Below, piece after piece: positions 1-8,251 of a DNA stretch of 64,000 nucleotides (positions are counted from its first letter, which is position 1; every line of letters begins with the position of its first letter). The stretch lies in assembly GCF_040829825.1 (NCBI RefSeq), contig NZ_JBFOLH010000003.1, one strand, 5' to 3'. The stretch comes from Leadbetterella sp040829825 (GTDB taxonomy: Bacteria > Bacteroidota > Bacteroidia > Cytophagales > Spirosomataceae). The notes under the pieces are model-generated. The model was not told the DNA's origin, did not search any database, and saw only the letters and a list, made by a program, of their open reading frames with translations. The translations under genes were made by a program, and so were the position numbers.

Positions 1-1226
1 ACGTCCTGGTCGGCATAATTGATCTGTACGGCATTCACCACCGACACATTGCCGAGGTCGGTCTGAATCCATTCGCCCTTATTGCCTGACGTGGCGCTCC
101 AATAGGTTTTTATGTTTTCATCTACTGCATTGTTGGGCAGGTAGCCACCCAGGGTAGACGATACCTGCACGGGCTTCTGGTAGTTCAGGAGCATCCAGCG
201 GGGCTGAAGGGCGGTTTTCCGTTCGGGGGCAGAGGGCAGGTAAGTCGGGTAATCGCCGTATGCGGTGTTGCACCACATCACGCCGTCGTGGTCAAAGCCG
301 GTAGGCCACAGGCCCAGTCGGCGTTCAAAGGTATTTTTTACCGATATCACCATGGTGCTGACGTGCCAGTAGTTCTGATCGTTATCCCGGAAAGTAGCGC
401 CATGCCCGGCGCCGCGCACAAAACCGCCCAGCTTGTAGCTTAAGGGGTCAGACTGGGCCTGGAAAGGCCCCAGCGGGTGATCACCTACCAGCAGGCCGTC
501 GGCATAGCCGCTGAATTCGGTTCCCGGCGCTCCGTATTGCAGGTAGTATTTCCCGTTGTGCCGGGTCATGTGCGAACCCTCAATGAAGGGGTCGAGAAAG
601 GTATTGTCGAGGTGCTCCCCAAATCGCTGCCAGCCATAGCGCCAGGGTTCCAGCAGGTACATTTCTTTACGGGTCCCTATGGGTTTCAGCCCGTTCCGGG
701 TCAATTCTATCCCGTACATGGGGAAACGGTTGCTTGAGCCGTTGTACATGTAAACCCGGCCGTCGTCATCGGTAAAGAAGGAGGGATCCCAGCCTCCCAG
801 CGAAAAGGAGTCGACCAGCGGTTTCCAGTTGTTGCTTTTGGGATCGGTGCTCATCCAGATGGTAAAATTATCGGTGTAGGTAGAGCCCATCACAATCATG
901 GTGTCTCCCAGGATACCCACGGCGGGCGCACACAGCTCATCGTACACATCGCCGTTCCAGGGACGCAGGAATTTCCGGGAAATGAAGTTCCAGTTGAGCA
1001 GGTCGGGGCTCCACCAGTAGCCCCATTGGTTGGTGCTGAACAGGTAATAGTCATTTTTGTAATTGACAATGACCGGGTCAGCAGTGGCCCGGTGCCGGCC
1101 CCATTCGCTGAAATTGGGAATGGGCGTATACCCGTAATCCAGGTTCATGGGATTACAGTAGGTTTTTTGCTGCGCAAAGGAACAAAAGCTGCTGAAGAGT
1201 AAAATCAAGACCAGGTATTTTCGCAT
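1..1226 (-). CDS. Exported GH43 glycoside hydrolase with C-terminal F5/8-type C domain, partial
   Basis: The minus-strand frame from the ATG at 1226 is open to the left edge, so at least 408 codons are present and the C-terminus is missing. It begins with a Sec signal peptide (MRKYLVLILLF, cleavage near FAQ), so the enzyme is exported. The body looks like a family 43 five-bladed propeller: TADPVIVNY near residue 48 holds the likely general-base Asp, WDPSFFTDDDG near 147 the middle Asp, and FIEGSHM near 213 the likely proton-donor Glu. The last part (NAVDENIKTYWSA) matches the start of a discoidin-type carbohydrate-binding domain. GH43 enzymes release arabinose or xylose from plant polysaccharides; the exact substrate cannot be read here. 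An ATG at 1235 would add three residues; 1226 gives the more usual charged n-region. Confidence 0.85.
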   Translation of the reverse strand, partial: MRKYLVLILLFSSFCSFAQQKTYCNPMNLDYGYTPIPNFSEWGRHRATADPVIVNYKNDYYLFSTNQWGYWWSPDLLNWNFISRKFLRPWNGDVYDELCAPAVGILGDTMIVMGSTYTDNFTIWMSTDPKSNNWKPLVDSFSLGGWDPSFFTDDDGRVYMYNGSSNRFPMYGIELTRNGLKPIGTRKEMYLLEPWRYGWQRFGEHLDNTFLDPFIEGSHMTRHNGKYYLQYGAPGTEFSGYADGLLVGDHPLGPFQAQSDPLSYKLGGFVRGAGHGATFRDNDQNYWHVSTMVISVKNTFERRLGLWPTGFDHDGVMWCNTAYGDYPTYLPSAPERKTALQPRWMLLNYQKPVQVSSTLGGYLPNNAVDENIKTYWSATSGNKGEWIQTDLGNVSVVNAVQINYADQD

Positions 1227-1414
1227 GGCTGCCATTTTAAAACGTATTCCTGAGTAGGTTCAATGCAATTTTCAAATTTACATGATTTCAGGGGAATAAT
1301 TATACGCCTGAAGAGGGAAACATGAAGGCCGGTTTCTTTTACACGCTCCCGGTTGCATTTCTTGCCTGCAGATAAGAAATTTCCGGACCTGCGGCGTAAC
1401 CCGGAAGTATTCTT

Positions 1415-1422
1415 TACTTTTG
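1415..1422 (+). promoter_or_regulatory. Putative -7 promoter element for the higBA-like pair
   Basis: TACTTTTG matches the Bacteroidota TAnnTTTG element exactly. It lies 79 bp before the toxin ATG at 1502, giving a leader of roughly 70 nt. No clear TTTG -33 element precedes it. Confidence 0.4.
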
Positions 1423-1501
1423 TTGCGTATACCCGATTCCACAGGGATATAAATTGAAATGTACTTCGCAAAACGGGAGGTACGGCATTCTACACACAAC
1501 G

Positions 1502-1798
1502 ATGAAAATAACCGGCAAATATGTCTTAGACGCCTTTGTGGCCAGGCATGCAGATACTCAGGCTCCTGTCAATAAATGGGTGAGGCAGATAGAAAACAAC
1601 ACCTTCAGAAACCACAATGCGCTTAAACGGGTTTTCCCGTCAGCTGATTATGTAGGAAACGGCCGTTATGTGTTTAATATTAAGGGAAACCGGTACCGGA
1701 TCATCGTTGTCATTGTTTTTGCTGACCATTATTTCAGAATAAAATTCTGTGGCACCCATTCAGAATATACCAAAATAAGAGATATAAAGCATATTTGA
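1502..1798 (+). CDS. HigB-type toxin (RelE-fold mRNA interferase family)
   Basis: A 98-residue protein from the ATG at 1502 (MKITGKYVLDAF). The frame is open further upstream to 1454, but those residues read as untranslated leader. The pattern ending GNRYRIIVVIVFADHYFRIKFCGTH, with a downstream TKIRDI, is the conserved core of HigB toxins, which cleave mRNA on translating ribosomes. The small size fits the family. The next gene starts three bases after the stop, as in toxin-first HigBA operons. A -7 promoter match lies at 1415. The family call is firm; activity is inferred. Confidence 0.8.
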   Translation: MKITGKYVLDAFVARHADTQAPVNKWVRQIENNTFRNHNALKRVFPSADYVGNGRYVFNIKGNRYRIIVVIVFADHYFRIKFCGTHSEYTKIRDIKHI

Positions 1799-1801
1799 AA
1801 T

Positions 1802-2095
1802 ATGGAAAAGAAATTTGAAAACCTAACGGAAATCACTGATCGCAAAACGTATGACGATGTTGTGGCCTACCTGGATGATTTAGAAAGTTATGCTACCCGA
1901 AACGGGTATCTTAAGGATATGGATAGTCGTAATGAATATACCCGGGAAATGGGACGGGTAGGAGGGATTTTAGCCGATTACGAAAGTATCTATATGGAAT
2001 TTAAATACCTCCAGATCAAAAAGCCTGTGCAGGCTTCCCCCGTACAATCCTCTTCGTCACAACGCCGTTCCCATCCGCGTGTGCGCCGCTTTTAA
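1802..2095 (+). CDS. HigA-like antitoxin lacking a helix-turn-helix
   Basis: A 97-residue protein starting 3 bp after the toxin stop. Its central part (RNEYTREMGRVGGILADYE) resembles the N-terminal helical region of HigA-type antitoxins. Ordinary HigA proteins continue into a DNA-binding helix-turn-helix. Here that part is absent, and the last 20 or so residues are a Ser/Gln/Arg-rich tail (SSSSQRRSHPRVRRF). The position immediately after a HigB-like toxin supports an antitoxin role. How the operon would be autoregulated without the HTH is unclear; the basic tail might contribute to nucleic-acid contact, but that is a guess. Confidence 0.65.
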   Translation: MEKKFENLTEITDRKTYDDVVAYLDDLESYATRNGYLKDMDSRNEYTREMGRVGGILADYESIYMEFKYLQIKKPVQASPVQSSSSQRRSHPRVRRF

Positions 2096-2131
2096 CCGGT
2101 GTAAAATTTTGCTACAATTCTTATCCGTGTT

Positions 2132-2166
2132 TTTGGGCTGACAACCGTGCAGGTACTGTAATTTCG
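2132..2166 (+). promoter_or_regulatory. Possible promoter for the radical SAM gene
   Basis: TTTG at 2132-2135 and TAATTTCG at 2159-2166 (one mismatch to TAnnTTTG) are 23 bp apart, 19 bp before the ATG at 2185. Weak but well placed. Confidence 0.3.
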
Positions 2167-2184
2167 TTCAGAAAAATACATACC

Positions 2185-3240
2185 ATGAACTTGTCAAAAA
2201 CCAAAACCGAGGGTAGGGGAGCCCAGATCAACACGCACAATAAATTCATGGCCAACCGGTATGAAGCGGAGGATTATTACGACGAAGATTTCCCCCCGGC
2301 CCGGATAAAAACTATTTTTTACGAAGAAAATGCCCGGAAGGTGGTCAATTTCACCAAAAGCCCGGATATGTACGGCGTACAGTACATGAATCCTTACCAG
2401 GGCTGTGAGCACGGCTGCATTTACTGCTATGCCCGCAATTCACACGAGTACTGGGGTTTTTCTGCAGGCATAGATTTTGAAAGCCGGATCATGGTCAAAA
2501 AAAATGCAGCTGACCTGCTGGAAGCAAAGTTCAAATCGAAGAACTGGGTCTGCCAGCCCATCCATTTATCCGGAAATACCGATTGCTACCAACCCGGTGA
2601 AAAGAAGTACGGGATTACCCGGAAAATACTGGAAACCTGCCTCCGTTACAGAAATCCGGTAGGCATACTCACCAAAAACGCACTGGTCCTGCGCGATCTC
2701 GACCTCCTGCAGGAGCTCCACCGCCACGGCCTGGTGCATGTGTTTCTTTCGGTCACCACCCTTAATGAAAAGCTGCGCCTGGCATTGGAACCGCGTACAG
2801 CTACCGGGGCCAAACGGCTCCGCACACTGGAAACCCTCTCCAACGCAGGTATCCCTACCGGAGTAATGACGGCACCCATTATCCCCGGGCTGAACGATCA
2901 CGAGATCCCCCGGCTGATCGAGGCGGCTGCCCATGCCGGTGTGCTGGCTGCCGGGTATACGGTAGTTCGCCTGAACGGGGCCATTGCCGGTATTTTTGAG
3001 GATTGGATACGCAAGGCTTTTCCTGAAAAAGCAGACAAGGTGTTGCACCAGATTGCCGATTGTCACGGCGGACAGCTGAACGACTCGCGTTTTGGTGTCC
3101 GTATGCGGGGAGAGGGCCGGTTTGCCGAACACATCCGTAATCTCCACCAGCTGTCGGTTCAACGCTACCTCAAAGACCGGAAACTACCCGATTTTGACAC
3201 CAGCGGGTTTATCCGGAACGGGCAGCTGAACCTGTTTTAA
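2185..3240 (+). CDS. PA0069-type radical SAM protein (SplB-like)
   Basis: A 351-residue cytoplasmic protein. The radical SAM cluster motif appears near residue 74 as CEHGCIYC (CX3CX2C), which binds a [4Fe-4S] cluster that cleaves S-adenosylmethionine. The surrounding text (MNPYQGCEHGCIYCYARNSH) is characteristic of the PA0069 branch related to spore photoproduct lyase. The substrate of this branch is not established. Length is normal for the family and the start at 2185 is the first ATG after a plausible promoter. It converges on the helicase gene with 8 bp between the stops, so it is likely monocistronic. Confidence 0.88.
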   Translation: MNLSKTKTEGRGAQINTHNKFMANRYEAEDYYDEDFPPARIKTIFYEENARKVVNFTKSPDMYGVQYMNPYQGCEHGCIYCYARNSHEYWGFSAGIDFESRIMVKKNAADLLEAKFKSKNWVCQPIHLSGNTDCYQPGEKKYGITRKILETCLRYRNPVGILTKNALVLRDLDLLQELHRHGLVHVFLSVTTLNEKLRLALEPRTATGAKRLRTLETLSNAGIPTGVMTAPIIPGLNDHEIPRLIEAAAHAGVLAAGYTVVRLNGAIAGIFEDWIRKAFPEKADKVLHQIADCHGGQLNDSRFGVRMRGEGRFAEHIRNLHQLSVQRYLKDRKLPDFDTSGFIRNGQLNLF

Positions 3241-3248
3241 AGAGCAGG

Positions 3249-5783
3249 CTACCCATTTACCCGGAACCGCATTACCACTTCTCCCGTTTCTTTGTCGATG
3301 GCTATCCGGTTTCCCTCCGGGTTAAGGTCTTTGCCTGTACTTAATTTATAGAGCCCGGAAAGAAACTCCATGCCCTTGTTCATGACCGCTTCCAGCTCGG
3401 TCAGGCGGGTCTCATCGGGTGGCTGAGGCGGCAGAACGTCCGGTGCGGCAACGGGCTCCGGTGTATCCGGTGGGGGCGGTCCGGCCGTAAATTCGCCCAT
3501 CGATTCTTCGAGCATCTGTAAAAAATGCGCCCGGCCTTTTTCTGAAAAATCAACCTCATCGGTAAAGCTGCCGGCATTCAGCACACTGTCAAACAGGTCC
3601 TGCTTTACCAGTAACCCCGAAGCTACTTTCATTTCTATGGAATTGCGCATCATCAGGTTAATCACCGTAAGATTAGCGCTTTTCTGCCCCAGGCGATCTA
3701 TCCGGCCTATGCGCTGGTTTTTCTTCGAAGGATTCCACGGCAATTCAAAATTAATGATGGTATCGGCTACCTGGAGGTTCAGGCCTGTGCCGCCTGCCTC
3801 TGACGATAAAAATATCCTGCAATCCGGGTTTTCTTCAAACTCCCGAATCACCCTTTTCCGCTCTTTTACCGGCACATTTCCTGTAAGTTCGGTAAAACCT
3901 ATCCCGTTTCTTGCTAACATACGGCCGATGATGGCCAGCATGGTTGTCCACTCCGAGAAAATAATAATTTTTCGCCGGTTATGATGAATATCCAGCTTTT
4001 CAAGCAATATTTCTTCCAGTTCGGTCAGTTTAGGAGAATGTTCAGAATCTTTATCCACCAGAAAAGTGGAATCGCACACCATGCGCATATTCTGCAGGTG
4101 GTGGGTAAGCATCTGCCAGTCAAAGGGTGTTTTAAACTTTTTGGATAAGAGGGAGGAAACGGCCCGGGCAAAGGAGGCATGATAATCGGCCTGAACAGGA
4201 TGCATTTCTACCGGAATATCAATAACTGTGAGCTTATTCAGCTGGTCAAGCACCTCTTTCTTTTCCCTCCGGATCAGCACGGGCTTCAGCTTTTCTTTCA
4301 GGAGCTGCAGGTTATAATAGCCGGTGATCCGGTTTTCGTTCTGCAGGTCAAAATAGCAATGCTGGTACGAAAACTCCCACAGGGGTGCCAGCAAGCCGGG
4401 ATCTATGAAGCCGGCAATGGAGTAAATATCGGCCAGCTTATTTTCAATCGGGGTTCCGGTAATGACCAGGCTATGGTTTTTCCGTAATGATTTAATGGCA
4501 TTTGCTGTGAGTGTTTCAAAGTTTTTGATGCGCTGGGCTTCGTCGAGGATAATAAAATCCACCCCGGCTTTATCAATGGCCTCCGTATCGCGCAGTACGG
4601 TCTCGTAGGTTATAATCAGGAAAAAGGCTTCTGATCCGGTGTAGCTTTTTGCCCGTTGGGCCGGCGGGCCTTCTATCAGCTCTGCCTTTTCCTTCGTAAA
4701 TTTTTCTATTTCCTCTTTCCACTGCGCTTTCAGCGAAGCCGGGCAGATCACCAGTGTTTTTTTGAACCCGAATATTTTTTTCTTGAACAGGGCCGTTCCA
4801 ATGGCCTGCAGGGTTTTCCCGAGGCCCATCTCATCGGCTATGATAACGCCTTTCCGGAAAGTAGCAAAGGCTATTCCTTCCTTCTGGTAGGGGTAGAGAT
4901 CTGCTTTGATCAGGGAATAATTAAGCCGGGTATTTTCCTGCTTTTGTTCAAGCACATGCCGGTCAAATTCACGTTCTATTTTATCCAGCACCTCCTGTCG
5001 CACCAGGATCTGCTTGTATTTTGCCGCCTCTTTCACAAACCCGAAGAACATGAGGGTTCTTTGGGGTGAAATATGCTTCTCCGGGCCGAAATAAAGCCGT
5101 ATAAGGGCCCGCACCGGCTCAGGTAAGGCATGCGGATAGTACCAGGTAATGAGGTAATCGTTAAGCGGATCTGTGAAGATCTCTACAAAAGGGTAGGGCT
5201 GCTGCGTATTTTCAGCCTTAAAGTGGGCAAAAGCATACATCAGGTGCTTGCAGGTGCCCAGCTTATTGGTAGCAAAATCTGAGCAATTGCAATAACCTTC
5301 CTGCCGTTCAAAATCGCGGAAAGTTATCTTATACGATGCCCCCTGGGGTGTTATCAGCCGGTGCTCGCCGTACCGGTTATCGGCCGGAACCAGCCTGTAT
5401 TTTGCTTTTGAGGCCCGTTCCCTTCTTTCTGCCAGCACCCGTTTGATCATTCCTTCCCGGGTATAGGCTTTCCCTTCCTCGTTATAATGGGGCTTCAGGG
5501 CGTTTAATTTCTCTTCGATCTGCATAAGACCCGCCACCCGGTGAGAACACCCTTCCACGGCCTTGCAGGAGCACTCCGGTTTTGTGCCTGACCGGTACGA
5601 AACCACGAAATCATCAAACGTATCCCTGACCTCTACTTCAAAGAATCCTTTCCCCTGTGAAAGAAGCTGGACCTGGCCGGATTTAAACAATTTCACCCCC
5701 GCAGCATACGAATTGCCAAACTTCCCGGACAGCACGTGAAGCGCTTTTGAAATTTCTTCCTGGAGTTCCCGGTCGTTTTCCAT
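3249..5783 (-). CDS. SNF2/DEAD-like helicase with two SWIM-type zinc motifs
   Basis: An 844-residue ATP-dependent DNA translocase. Two Cys-His clusters lie in the N-terminal part: CSCKAVEGCSHRV near residue 69 and CNCSDFATNKLGTCKHL near 164, both of SWIM zinc-finger form (CxCxnCxH). The SNF2 motor follows: DEMGLGKT (Walker A) near 316, DEAQ (motif II) near 412, TGTPIEN (motif III), and SEAGGTGLNLQ and QRIGRIDRLGQ (motifs V and VI) near 665-694. These are intact, so an active motor is expected. Bacterial SWIM-SNF2 proteins are thought to remodel protein-DNA complexes; targets are unknown. A proline-rich stretch (about 755-780) separates the motor from a short C-terminal tail. The thioesterase gene lies 7 bp upstream on the same strand. 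Confidence 0.9.
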   Translation of the reverse strand: MENDRELQEEISKALHVLSGKFGNSYAAGVKLFKSGQVQLLSQGKGFFEVEVRDTFDDFVVSYRSGTKPECSCKAVEGCSHRVAGLMQIEEKLNALKPHYNEEGKAYTREGMIKRVLAERRERASKAKYRLVPADNRYGEHRLITPQGASYKITFRDFERQEGYCNCSDFATNKLGTCKHLMYAFAHFKAENTQQPYPFVEIFTDPLNDYLITWYYPHALPEPVRALIRLYFGPEKHISPQRTLMFFGFVKEAAKYKQILVRQEVLDKIEREFDRHVLEQKQENTRLNYSLIKADLYPYQKEGIAFATFRKGVIIADEMGLGKTLQAIGTALFKKKIFGFKKTLVICPASLKAQWKEEIEKFTKEKAELIEGPPAQRAKSYTGSEAFFLIITYETVLRDTEAIDKAGVDFIILDEAQRIKNFETLTANAIKSLRKNHSLVITGTPIENKLADIYSIAGFIDPGLLAPLWEFSYQHCYFDLQNENRITGYYNLQLLKEKLKPVLIRREKKEVLDQLNKLTVIDIPVEMHPVQADYHASFARAVSSLLSKKFKTPFDWQMLTHHLQNMRMVCDSTFLVDKDSEHSPKLTELEEILLEKLDIHHNRRKIIIFSEWTTMLAIIGRMLARNGIGFTELTGNVPVKERKRVIREFEENPDCRIFLSSEAGGTGLNLQVADTIINFELPWNPSKKNQRIGRIDRLGQKSANLTVINLMMRNSIEMKVASGLLVKQDLFDSVLNAGSFTDEVDFSEKGRAHFLQMLEESMGEFTAGPPPPDTPEPVAAPDVLPPQPPDETRLTELEAVMNKGMEFLSGLYKLSTGKDLNPEGNRIAIDKETGEVVMRFRVNG

Positions 5784-5790
5784 CTGCCGT

Positions 5791-6291
5791 TTAAAGAAGG
5801 TCGGAAATAACTATATTCTGAGGTTTCACGGGGAGAGCTTTTAAATCATCTGCCGATAAGGCTCTCAGCCGCGTAATGTCTGTACCTGCCTTCAGCTTAT
5901 CGAGCATTTCAGCCGGGGGAGGTGTGATTTTACGCTTGTCCATAGAGAACCATACGCCCAGGATACGGGAATACGCCATGTGGGTACCGTCGGCCTTTTT
6001 GTACAGGTTATGCGTAAATTCAAATATTTCGCCCCTTTCCGATATAGCGGTCTGTTCTGCGGTAATGATCACTTCTTCGTTATCGTAGCCTTCCCTGAAG
6101 AAGGAAAATTCTTCTCTCAGAACGGCCGGGCCGAGGTTATACCGGGCTAAATCGGCTATGCTGATGCCTAGTTGACGCAGGTAAGCCATACGGGCATAGG
6201 AGGTAAAATTCATGTAAGAGGCGTTGGCCAGGTGCCGGTTGGCATCCAGGTCAGACCAGCGCACCCGGGTTTCGGTATAAAAAGGCTTCAA
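5791..6291 (-). CDS. Acyl-CoA thioesterase, 4HBT hotdog-fold family
   Basis: A 166-residue protein with the hotdog thioesterase signature near the N-terminus (VRWSDLDANRHLANASYMNF), where the Asp and the following segment form the 4-hydroxybenzoyl-CoA thioesterase-type active site. It would hydrolyse a fatty or aromatic acyl-CoA; the substrate is unknown. The start appears to be TTG at 6291: a stop lies two codons upstream and the next ATG is 26 codons inside the conserved domain. A -33/-7 promoter match at 6307-6335 gives a leader of about a dozen bases, which supports this start. The helicase gene follows after 7 bp, so the two are probably cotranscribed. Confidence 0.8.
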   Translation of the reverse strand: MKPFYTETRVRWSDLDANRHLANASYMNFTSYARMAYLRQLGISIADLARYNLGPAVLREEFSFFREGYDNEEVIITAEQTAISERGEIFEFTHNLYKKADGTHMAYSRILGVWFSMDKRKITPPPAEMLDKLKAGTDITRLRALSADDLKALPVKPQNIVISDLL

Positions 6292-6306
6292 ATTTTATAT
6301 TTTTTT

Positions 6307-6335
6307 CAAATATAGGAATTTTTATTCTGAGCAAA
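6307..6335 (-). promoter_or_regulatory. Promoter for the thioesterase-helicase operon
   Basis: On the minus strand TTTG (6332-6335) is followed after 17 bp by TATATTTG (6307-6314), an exact TAnnTTTG match. The element ends 15 bp before the TTG start at 6291. Confidence 0.55.
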
Positions 6336-6367
6336 AGTATGGGTCTGCAACCGTAGCCGGTACTTCT

Positions 6368-7087
6368 TCAGCCGTTTCTTTTAACGGCCGCAAGCGTAAC
6401 GATAAACAGTTCTTTTATCCCGGCTTCCTGCAGGGCGGTAGCAGCTACCTCCAGCGTGGCACCGGTGGTGAGCACATCGTCTACCAGGATCACGGTTTTG
6501 TTCTTCAGCAGTTCAGGTGCTCCCGGAACCATACCGAACACCCCCTGAAGGTTCCTGTAGCGGTTCAGGCGGCCCCCGGTTTTGGTTTGGGTACGGGTAG
6601 ACCTGTTCCTGATCAGCAGGTCGTGCCAAACGGGTATCTGAAGTATTTCACCGATACCTGCAGCTATACGTTCTGCCTGGTTATAGCCCCGTTCTCTTTG
6701 CCGTGAGCGGTGCAAGGGCACCGGGATAAGGTAATGGGCATCTGTAAACAATTGCTGCTCCTGGAGGGCTTTTCCACACAGTTTTCCCAGGAAAACCCCC
6801 AGGTCGGGCTGGTTCCGGTATTTCAGGGCGTGCAGGATATTCTGCACTTTTCCGCCCTTGGTAAAGCTAAGAAATGAGTAGATACCACCGGTTTTCAGCC
6901 TTCCCCAGAACTTATTTTCGGGAGATTCGTTATGTATCAGTAGGTTAGTATTTCGCGGTAAAGTCCATTGGCATTCAAAACAGAGAACTGTCTCCGTGTC
7001 GCTGATCTGCTTTTCGCAGGCAACACAGATGCGGGGATACGCGAAGTCGAGCAGATACCTGCAAAAGGTAATTAATAATTTTTTCAT
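6368..7087 (-). CDS. comF: ComF family phosphoribosyltransferase-like protein
   Basis: A 239-residue protein from the ATG at 7087 (MKKLLITFCRYLLDF); the frame is open farther upstream but runs through the divergent gene. The N-terminus carries a four-Cys zinc motif (CVACEKQ, then CFECQW) and the C-terminus a PRPP-binding loop, VILVDDVLTTGATL, as in type I phosphoribosyltransferases. ComF proteins are linked to uptake of single-stranded DNA during transformation, although many carriers are not known to be competent. Only 7 bp separate its start from the start of the divergent gene at 7095, so both promoters must lie inside the opposing reading frames. Confidence 0.88.
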   Translation of the reverse strand: MKKLLITFCRYLLDFAYPRICVACEKQISDTETVLCFECQWTLPRNTNLLIHNESPENKFWGRLKTGGIYSFLSFTKGGKVQNILHALKYRNQPDLGVFLGKLCGKALQEQQLFTDAHYLIPVPLHRSRQRERGYNQAERIAAGIGEILQIPVWHDLLIRNRSTRTQTKTGGRLNRYRNLQGVFGMVPGAPELLKNKTVILVDDVLTTGATLEVAATALQEAGIKELFIVTLAAVKRNG

Positions 7088-7094
7088 AAGTCGT

Positions 7095-7445
7095 ATGTCG
7101 TTAGATGATAAGGAAATATGGGGCAATTTAGTTCGTTTTCTAGAACAAACTACCGGTAAAAAGCCCAAAGATCTGAACGGAGTTCTTTTCCTGATAGGAG
7201 TACAGGAGCTGGGCAAAGGTGCGTTACGGTTTGATAAGGAGCAAAAGCAGGACCTCATGCATATTGCCATTTGCAAGGTGCTGAGCCTCGGTGGTTTTTA
7301 TACGCTGGAAGGCAAAGATGAAGAGGGCTGGCCGCATTGGAAACAAATCCGTGAAATACCCCCGATAGACCTGATGAGCCAGGAGACCCTTTTAAAGCAT
7401 TATGTGATCCGTTATTTCAGGGAAGAGGTGGGGGTACACCTGTAA
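7095..7445 (+). CDS. Conserved hypothetical protein, divergent from comF
   Basis: A 116-residue soluble protein beginning MSLDDKEIWGNLV at the ATG at 7095; upstream codons in this frame lie antisense to comF and are not counted. I see no signal peptide, transmembrane segment or known catalytic motif. The sequence is mainly amphipathic helix with a conserved-looking segment GVLFLIGVQELGKG. Composition and codon use match the neighbours, so it looks like a real core gene. The product cannot be assigned. The xth gene follows 36 bp downstream. Confidence 0.75.
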   Translation: MSLDDKEIWGNLVRFLEQTTGKKPKDLNGVLFLIGVQELGKGALRFDKEQKQDLMHIAICKVLSLGGFYTLEGKDEEGWPHWKQIREIPPIDLMSQETLLKHYVIRYFREEVGVHL

Positions 7446-7481
7446 GCAACGGAACAATAAGACCGGGATTATTTTATACGT

Positions 7482-8246
7482 ATGAAAATTATAACGTTCA
7501 ATGTGAACGGAGTTCGTTCTGCCCTCAATAAGGGTTTGAGGGAATGGCTGATCCGCGAAAACCCGGATATCCTATGTCTGCAGGAAATTAAACTGGCTGA
7601 AACTCAGCTTGTTGAACCTGTTTTTGACGAACTGGGCTTTCATTGTTACTGGTATCCGGCCGTAAAAAGGGGGTACTCTGGCGTAGCTATTTTATCAAAG
7701 AAACCTGCTAATCAGATAGTTACAGGATCTGGTAAGGAGCTATACGATGCTGAAGGCCGGATTCTCCTGGCCCGCTATGATCATTTCCAGCTGGTTTCGG
7801 CCTATTTCCCTTCCGGCACCACCGGTGACGTACGCCAGGGTGTAAAATACAATTTCCTCGACGACTTTTATACCTATGCCGGAGAGTTGAAAAAAGAAGG
7901 GTTGCCTCTCCTGATCTGCGGAGATGTGAATATCTGTCATACCGATATCGATATTCACAATCCGAAATCCAATGCCAGAACTTCCGGGTTTCTGCCTGAA
8001 GAGCGGGCATGGGTAGGCAAATTCATTGAAGCCGGCTTTGTAGACACTTTCCGGCATAAGGTGAAAGATCCGCATCATTACACCTGGTGGTCGTACCGTG
8101 CAGGTTCACGTGCAAAAAACCTGGGTTGGCGGATAGATTATATATTTGCAGCAAATATGGAGGCCGATGCCCTGCAAAACGTTCAGATACATGCGGATGT
8201 ATTCCTGTCTGACCACTGCCCGGTATCGCTTGATTTAAACCTTTAA
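7482..8246 (+). CDS. xth: Exodeoxyribonuclease III / AP endonuclease
   Basis: A 254-residue Mg-dependent nuclease of the exonuclease-endonuclease-phosphatase fold. The markers are in order: NVNGVRSALNKG (about residues 7-18), CLQEIKL with the metal-binding Glu near 35, GDVNICHTDIDIHNPK near 146 with the catalytic Asp and Asn, and SDHCPVSLDL with the catalytic Asp-His at the C-terminus. The family cuts DNA 5' to abasic sites and removes nucleotides from 3' ends during base-excision repair. Length is typical. The next gene starts 5 bp after the stop, so the two may be cotranscribed. Confidence 0.93.
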   Translation: MKIITFNVNGVRSALNKGLREWLIRENPDILCLQEIKLAETQLVEPVFDELGFHCYWYPAVKRGYSGVAILSKKPANQIVTGSGKELYDAEGRILLARYDHFQLVSAYFPSGTTGDVRQGVKYNFLDDFYTYAGELKKEGLPLLICGDVNICHTDIDIHNPKSNARTSGFLPEERAWVGKFIEAGFVDTFRHKVKDPHHYTWWSYRAGSRAKNLGWRIDYIFAANMEADALQNVQIHADVFLSDHCPVSLDLNL

Positions 8247-8251
8247 ATGTT

